Assembly (NCBI GenBank): GCA_039649115.1 | Contig: JBBWZQ010000212.1 | Coordinates: forward strand, 12,262-76,261 | Direction: 5' to 3' | From: DATEJJ01 sp039649115 | GTDB lineage: Bacteria > Actinomycetota > Actinomycetes > Mycobacteriales > Micromonosporaceae | Length of the DNA stretch: 64,000 nt | Shown here: piece by piece, positions 59,538 to 64,000 of the stretch | Layout of the letters: every line of letters starts with the position of its first letter | Numbering within the stretch: the first letter of the stretch is position 1 | Notes under the pieces: generated by a model | The model's input: only the letters and a program-made list of their open reading frames with translations | Told to the model about the DNA's origin: nothing | Database searches by the model: none | Made by a program: the position numbers and the translations under genes

Positions 59538-61643
59538 CTATGAGCTGCTCGCCGGTTGGGTCAGGTCGTACACGGTGGTGCCACCCACGGTGGTGGCCGG
59601 GTAGTGCGCCGCGACCCAGCTGGCGATCTGCTGCCCGTAGCTGCTCCCGCTGCTGCTGCGCATCGGGCCGCCGCCGATGAAGTAGTGGATCCTCCTGGCC
59701 GCCACGTCCGCCTGGAACTGGGCGAGCGTGGGTGCCGGGTCGCTGCCGTTGAAGCCGCCGATCGCCATCACGGGCAGGCCGGTCGCCAGCTGGTAGCCGG
59801 CCGCGTTGTTCGAGCCGACCGCGGCCGCGGCCCAGGTGTACGCGCCGCTGTTCTGCTTGAGCAGGCTCACCAGCTGGCTGCTGGGCGTGGCCGCGTCGAG
59901 CAGGCCACCCATGCCGCCGCCACGCGTGCCGCCGGGCCCGCCGCCCAACTGCCCGCCGCCCGCCTGGAAGCCACCGTTCTGGGTGCCGCCGTTCTGGGTG
60001 CCGCCGTTCTGGGTGCCGGGGAAGCCACCGCCCGGGCCGCCGCCGAAGCCGCCGCGCGCACCGCCGCGGCCGGGGCCGCCGCCGAAGCCGGCGCCCGCCA
60101 CGGCCGGTCCGGCCGTGGGGATCGCGCCGGTGTGCGCGGACGCGGCGGTGGACAGCGCGTACCCGGCCGGGCCGGCCAGCGCCGCGACGATGCCCAGCGA
60201 CGCGATCACCCGGCCGAAGCGGGCCGGCAGGGCTCCGGAGACCAGCACGCCCAACGCCACGGCGAGCCCACCGACGAGGACCGCGACCCGCAGCCACGGG
60301 TGCCAGCCGGACGTGCGGTCCAGCAGCGTGAACGACCACACGGCGGTGACCGCCATGGTGATGGCGAGCAGGATGTTGGCCGCCGGCGCGCCGCGGCGGA
60401 GCGGAGAGCTTGCGGGTCCGCCCTGGCGACTCAGCGGAGAGTCTGCGGGTTCGCCCTGGCGATTCCGCCAGAGCATGACCACGCCCATGCCGACCAGCGC
60501 GCCGACCGCGGGCGCGAGCGCGACCGTGTAGTACGCGTGGAAGATGCCGCGCATGAGGCTGAAGGTGAGCGCGGTGACCAGCAGCCAGCCGCCCCACAGC
60601 AGGAAAGCGGCGCGGATCCGGTCCGTGCGGGCGGCCCGGCGGGTCAGCCACAGCCCGGCACCGAGCAGGATCAGCGCGGCCGGCAGCAGCCACGAGATCT
60701 GGCCGCCGACCTCCGAGCCGAACAGCCGCGCCAGCCCGGGCTGGCCCCACATGCCGGTACCGGCGCCGTTGCCGCCCCCGCCGCCGCCCACGCTGCCCGT
60801 CTCGCTGCCCGACAGCCGGCCCAGCCCGTTGTACCCCAGGGTCAGCTCCAGGATGCTGTTGTGCTGCGACCCGCCGATGTACGGCCGGTCCCGGGCCGGG
60901 ATCAGCTCGACGATCGCGATCCACCAGCCCGCGCTGACCACGAGCGCGGCCAGCCCCGCCAGCGACTGCACCAGCCGGCGCCGCAGGGAGGTCGGCGCGC
61001 ACACCAGATACACCAGACCCAACGCCGGCACCAGAAGCAACGCCTGCAACATCTTCGTCAGGAAGCCGAAGCCCACGAACGCGCCGGCGAGCACCACCCA
61101 CTTGGTCGACGCGTTCTCCAATGCCCGGGTCATCGCGTACGCGGCGGCGACGAGCAGCAGAGTCAGCAGCGCGTCCGGGTTGTTGAACCGGAACATCAGC
61201 ACCGCGACCGGAGTCAGCGCCAGCACCGCACCGGCGAGCAGGCCGGCGGCCGGGCCGGACCAGCGGCGCACGGTCGCGTACAGCAGGCCGACCGCGGCGA
61301 CACCCTCCAGCGCCTGCGGCACCAGGATGCTCCACGTGTTGACGCCGAACACCCGTGCCGAAAGCGCCATGACCCACAGCGAGGCCGGCGTCTTGTCGAC
61401 CGTGATGAAGTTCGACGCGTCCGAGGATCCGAAGAAGAACGCCTTCCAACTCGTCGCGCCGGCCTGCACGGCGGCGGAGTAGAAGGCGTTGGCCCAGCCC
61501 GAGGCGGACAGGCCCCAGAGGTAGAGCACGCCGGTGCCGGCCAGCAGGAGCAGCAGGGCCGGCCGTACCCAGACAGGGTTTTTCGGGGTGGCTGGCGGCG
61601 GCTGCGCTGGCCGGGTGGTGGCATTGGGCAGAGTCAGGGTCAT
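59538..61643 (-). CDS. GT39/ArnT-like membrane glycosyltransferase, second paralog
   Basis: A 701-residue paralog of the gene at 56033-58090 with the same order: multi-helix PMT/ArnT-like core (FITVDKTPASLWVMALSA, FRFNNPDALLTLLLVAAAYAM), Gly-rich outer loop, a short GGTQN repeat (three perfect 15-base units near 59975-60020) and the same C-terminal outer domain (VMAIGGFNGSDPAPTLAQF). It has an extra loop with two SPLS/SPLR-like repeats (about residue 395-420). The divergence suggests old duplication with different acceptors or sugars. ATG 61643. It is 36 bases after the histidine kinase gene, so probably under its control. Confidence 0.84.
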   Translation of the reverse strand: MTLTLPNATTRPAQPPPATPKNPVWVRPALLLLLAGTGVLYLWGLSASGWANAFYSAAVQAGATSWKAFFFGSSDASNFITVDKTPASLWVMALSARVFGVNTWSILVPQALEGVAAVGLLYATVRRWSGPAAGLLAGAVLALTPVAVLMFRFNNPDALLTLLLVAAAYAMTRALENASTKWVVLAGAFVGFGFLTKMLQALLLVPALGLVYLVCAPTSLRRRLVQSLAGLAALVVSAGWWIAIVELIPARDRPYIGGSQHNSILELTLGYNGLGRLSGSETGSVGGGGGGNGAGTGMWGQPGLARLFGSEVGGQISWLLPAALILLGAGLWLTRRAARTDRIRAAFLLWGGWLLVTALTFSLMRGIFHAYYTVALAPAVGALVGMGVVMLWRNRQGEPADSPLSRQGGPASSPLRRGAPAANILLAITMAVTAVWSFTLLDRTSGWHPWLRVAVLVGGLAVALGVLVSGALPARFGRVIASLGIVAALAGPAGYALSTAASAHTGAIPTAGPAVAGAGFGGGPGRGGARGGFGGGPGGGFPGTQNGGTQNGGTQNGGFQAGGGQLGGGPGGTRGGGMGGLLDAATPSSQLVSLLKQNSGAYTWAAAAVGSNNAAGYQLATGLPVMAIGGFNGSDPAPTLAQFQADVAARRIHYFIGGGPMRSSSGSSYGQQIASWVAAHYPATTVGGTTVYDLTQPASSS

Positions 61644-61679
61644 GCCCGCAACGGTGGCCTGGCCAGATCGGCCCCGCCT

Positions 61680-63269
61680 TCAGGCCTGCTGTGGATTGCC
61701 TGTGGGGTCGGCGAGCGGCAGCGTGACGGTGAATACGGTGTGGCCCGGGCCGCTGGACACGTCGACGGTGCCGAAGTGGGTTTCCACGACCGCGGCCACG
61801 ATGGCGAGCCCCAGGCCGGTGCTGCCGGCCGCGCGGGAGCGCGACGTGTCGGCGCGCGCGAAGCGGCTGAACACGTCGGGCAGCAGGCTCTCCGGGATGC
61901 CTGGCCCGTTGTCGGCCACCGCGAGCCGGGCCCGGTCCCCGTCCGCCGACAGGCCGACGGTGACCCGGGTGCCGGATGGCGTGTGGGTACGCGCGTTGGC
62001 CAGCAGGTTGGCCAGCACCTGGTGCAACCGCAGCGGATCGCCGGTCACCACCACCGGCTGCTCCGGCAGGTCGAGCTGCCAGTGGTGGTCCGGGCCGGCG
62101 GCGTGCGCGTCGCTGACCGCGTCGACCACGAGGCCGGACAGGTCCACCGGCTCCCGGTCCAGCGGCCGGCCGGCATCCAGGCGCGCCAGCAGCAGGAGGT
62201 CCTCGACGAGCGCGGTCATCCGGCGCGCCTCCGACTCGACCCGGCGCATCGCGTGCGCCACGTCCGGCGGCGCCTGCGCGTCCATGCGGCGGCTCAGCTC
62301 GGCGTACCCGCGGATCGCGGCGAGCGGGGTGCGCAGTTCGTGGCTGGCGTCGGCGAGGAACTGGCGCATCCGCGTCTCGCTGGCCTGGCGTACCCGCAGC
62401 GCGCTGGCGACGTGGCCGAGCATCCGGTTGAGCGCGGAGCCCACCTGCCCCACCTCGGTACCCGGATCGGTGTCCACAGTGGGCACCCGTACGGACAGCG
62501 CCACCTCGCCGCGGTCCAGCGGCAGCTCGGACACCCGGCTCGCGGTGGCCGCCACCCTCCGGAGTGGACGCAGCTCCCGCTGGATCATCACCGTGCCGAC
62601 GGATCCAGCGAGCAGCAGGCCCCCGAGCGCGACGCAGATCTCGACGATGGTCAGCGTGCTGAGTGTACTTTCCACATCGGACAGTGGCAGCCCGGTGACG
62701 ATGATGTCGTTGTTGCCGAGCGTGTGGCTGGCGAGCATCCGGTAGTTGCCGAGAGTCCCGAGGGAGACCGTGTGCGCGTGCCCGTCCACGGGCACGGTGC
62801 GGAACACCGACCACGCCGACCGGGGCAGCGCCACGCCGTTCGGCCCGGCGTCGGCGCTGCCGTCGAGGATGCGCGCGCCGCAGATCACGCCGCTTTCGAT
62901 GTGCGCGGCCACGGTGCCGACCGACTGCCCCAGCGGGAACAGGGTGGTCGGCTGGGTTCCCGTGCACGCGCCGGTCCCGGTGTCGTCGGAGGGCGCGGTG
63001 CTGGGCTGTCCGTACGGCGGGTGGTTGCCGGTCTGCATGTCGTCGAAGGGCCGCCGGCCGCGGTCGCCGGCGGCAGCCAACTGCGCGTCCACCCGCCCGA
63101 TGAACAGCCGGTGCACGGCGACCTCGGTGGTCACCGCGAGCACGGCGCTGATCAGCGCGAGCAGGCCCAGCATGGTGACCAGCAACTGGGCGCGCAGCGA
63201 CAGCCGCGACAGCCGGCGCTTCCCCCTGGCGGCAGCGTCCGGCGGGCTAGTCGGCGGGCTTGAGGACAT
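61680..63269 (-). CDS. Sensor histidine kinase
   Basis: A 529-residue membrane kinase. Two helices (about 27-47 and 208-228) bracket an outside sensor domain of about 160 residues with a Cys pair (Cys102, Cys130). A HAMP domain (about 229-290), the H-box with His310 (ADASHELRTPLAAI) and an HATPase domain (NLLANARTHTP, DNGPGIP, GSTGLGLAIV) follow. It is the partner of the OmpR-type regulator whose gene overlaps its start by 23 bases. Likely targets are the adjoining sugar-transfer genes; the signal is unknown. ATG 63269. Confidence 0.92.
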   Translation of the reverse strand: MSSSPPTSPPDAAARGKRRLSRLSLRAQLLVTMLGLLALISAVLAVTTEVAVHRLFIGRVDAQLAAAGDRGRRPFDDMQTGNHPPYGQPSTAPSDDTGTGACTGTQPTTLFPLGQSVGTVAAHIESGVICGARILDGSADAGPNGVALPRSAWSVFRTVPVDGHAHTVSLGTLGNYRMLASHTLGNNDIIVTGLPLSDVESTLSTLTIVEICVALGGLLLAGSVGTVMIQRELRPLRRVAATASRVSELPLDRGEVALSVRVPTVDTDPGTEVGQVGSALNRMLGHVASALRVRQASETRMRQFLADASHELRTPLAAIRGYAELSRRMDAQAPPDVAHAMRRVESEARRMTALVEDLLLLARLDAGRPLDREPVDLSGLVVDAVSDAHAAGPDHHWQLDLPEQPVVVTGDPLRLHQVLANLLANARTHTPSGTRVTVGLSADGDRARLAVADNGPGIPESLLPDVFSRFARADTSRSRAAGSTGLGLAIVAAVVETHFGTVDVSSGPGHTVFTVTLPLADPTGNPQQA

Positions 63270-63996
63270 AGCCCGCGCCCCGCATGGTGTGGATCATCGG
63301 AGCCCGCCCGGCGTCGATCTTCTTGCGCAGGTAGGAGATGTACAGCTCCACCACGTTCGCCTGGCCACCGAAGTCGTAGTTCCAGACCCGGTCCAGGATC
63401 TGCGCCTTGGACAGTACCCGGCGCGGGTTGCGCATCAGGTACCGCAGCAGCTCGTACTCGGTCGCGGTCAGCTCGATCATGACGCCGTCCCGGCGTACCT
63501 CGTGGCTGTCCTCGTCCAGTGTGAGGTCGCCCACGACCAGTACCGCCTCCTGGTGGGCGGTGGCCATCCCGGAGCGGCGCAGCAGCGCGCGCAGCCGGGC
63601 CACCACCTCCTCCAGGCTGAACGGCTTGGTCACGTAGTCGTCGCCACCGGCGGTCAGCCCGGCGATGCGGTCCTCGACCGCGTCCCGGGCGGTGAGGAAC
63701 AGCACGGGCACGGCCGGGCTCCGATCGCGCAGCCGCCGCAGTACCTCAAGCCCGTCGATGTCCGGCAGCATGATGTCCAGCACCACGACGTCCGGGCCGA
63801 ACTCGCGCCCGGTCCGCACGGCGGAGTGCCCGTCGGCCGCGGTACGCACGTCCCAACCCTCGTAGCGCAGCGCCATCGAGAGCAGGTCGGTGAGGCTGGG
63901 CTCGTCGTCGACCACCAGCACGCGGACCGGGGACCCGTCGGGGCGCTTCAACTGCGCGCGGGGGTCGGTGCCGCTGTCTGGACCGGAGGTGGGCAT
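63247..63996 (-). CDS. OmpR-family response regulator
   Basis: A 249-residue regulator. The receiver domain (about 24-140) has acidic VVDDE, the phosphorylatable Asp74 (VVLDIMLPD), FLTAR and the conserved Lys of YVTKPFS. The C-terminal winged helix has LTATEYELLRYLMRNPRRVLSK and SYLRKKI. It is a TrcR/MprA-like member. It overlaps the kinase gene by 23 bases and heads the run kinase-GT39-GT2/GtrA-GT39. The start ATG 63996 is near the window edge, so its promoter lies outside. Confidence 0.92.
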   Translation of the reverse strand: MPTSGPDSGTDPRAQLKRPDGSPVRVLVVDDEPSLTDLLSMALRYEGWDVRTAADGHSAVRTGREFGPDVVVLDIMLPDIDGLEVLRRLRDRSPAVPVLFLTARDAVEDRIAGLTAGGDDYVTKPFSLEEVVARLRALLRRSGMATAHQEAVLVVGDLTLDEDSHEVRRDGVMIELTATEYELLRYLMRNPRRVLSKAQILDRVWNYDFGGQANVVELYISYLRKKIDAGRAPMIHTMRGAGYVLKPAD

Positions 63997-64000
63997 GATC

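Noticed and set aside
58246..62967. 1573-codon frame that would fuse the GT2-GtrA protein to upstream sequence
   Set aside because: Only the part after ATG 59481 has recognisable domains; the rest is antisense-like or out-of-frame sequence of the GT39 and kinase genes.

Overview
The window reads as chromosomal DNA of a GC-rich actinobacterium (my estimate is above 70% GC). The best fit is Micromonosporaceae. Reasons: many GTG starts, tightly overlapped ATGA/GTGA operons, SARP/AfsR-type and PucR-type regulators, a GuaB1-type protein, a complete hopanoid cluster, and family-typical proteins such as DUF5995, DUF6529 and DICT. The family is inferred; no rRNA or tRNA gene is present to confirm it. 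I saw no CRISPR array, insertion sequence, phage or plasmid gene. No gene-free stretch exceeds 300 bases; the longest (6992-7273, 13673-13922, 40117-40354) hold hairpins, a leader hairpin and a riboswitch.

Layout. 1-3.9 kb: envelope-sugar genes (SQD1-like dehydratase fragment, GtrA, a GT-C/GT2 fusion, an NDP-sugar epimerase). 4.0-7.0 kb: a TetR repressor diverging from an MMPL exporter, with three palindromic operators lying over a near-consensus promoter. 7.2-22.4 kb: secreted hydrolases and housekeeping genes (GH5 mannanase, GNAT, GuaB1, PAC2, SGNH esterase, a 1389-residue S53-Kelch protease, a TrmB/LuxR regulator, a tricorn-like protease). 22.4-23.6 kb: a split RibD pair (reductase and deaminase).

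23.5-34.0 kb is a hopanoid operon on the minus strand: hpnC, hpnD, hpnE, a polyprenyl diphosphate synthase, shc, an HpnG-IspH fusion, hpnH and dxs. It makes squalene, cyclises it to hopene, adds and processes the adenosyl side chain, and carries its own MEP-pathway enzymes. A PucR regulator diverges from it. 35.5-40.1 kb is a minus-strand run with a PAP2-wax ester synthase/DGAT fusion, two membrane proteins and an SDR.

40.2-45.4 kb is a guanidine-degradation operon behind a clear guanidine-I (ykkC) riboswitch: the two carboxyguanidine deiminase subunits, a carboxylase gene reduced to its carboxyltransferase half, and allophanate hydrolase. The biotin carboxylase and biotin carrier domains are absent, and a 17-bp inverted repeat lies just before the shortened gene. 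I consider this the most interesting system in the window.

45.4-52.8 kb: DUF5995, an EAL-DICT protein, a small phosphatase, a Rieske/DUF6529/secreted-protein trio, and a membrane class III cyclase coupled to a Crp-like regulator, both with non-canonical ligand residues. 52.9-55.9 kb: an AfsR-like regulator. 56.0-64.0 kb: two paralogous GT39 mannosyltransferase-like proteins, a GT2-GtrA protein and an OmpR/histidine kinase pair, all on the minus strand, with minisatellites on both sides of one GT39 gene.

Across the window the 11-mer TCCACANNGGA recurs, mostly inside genes and built with otherwise rare codons. This suggests a genome-wide functional motif.
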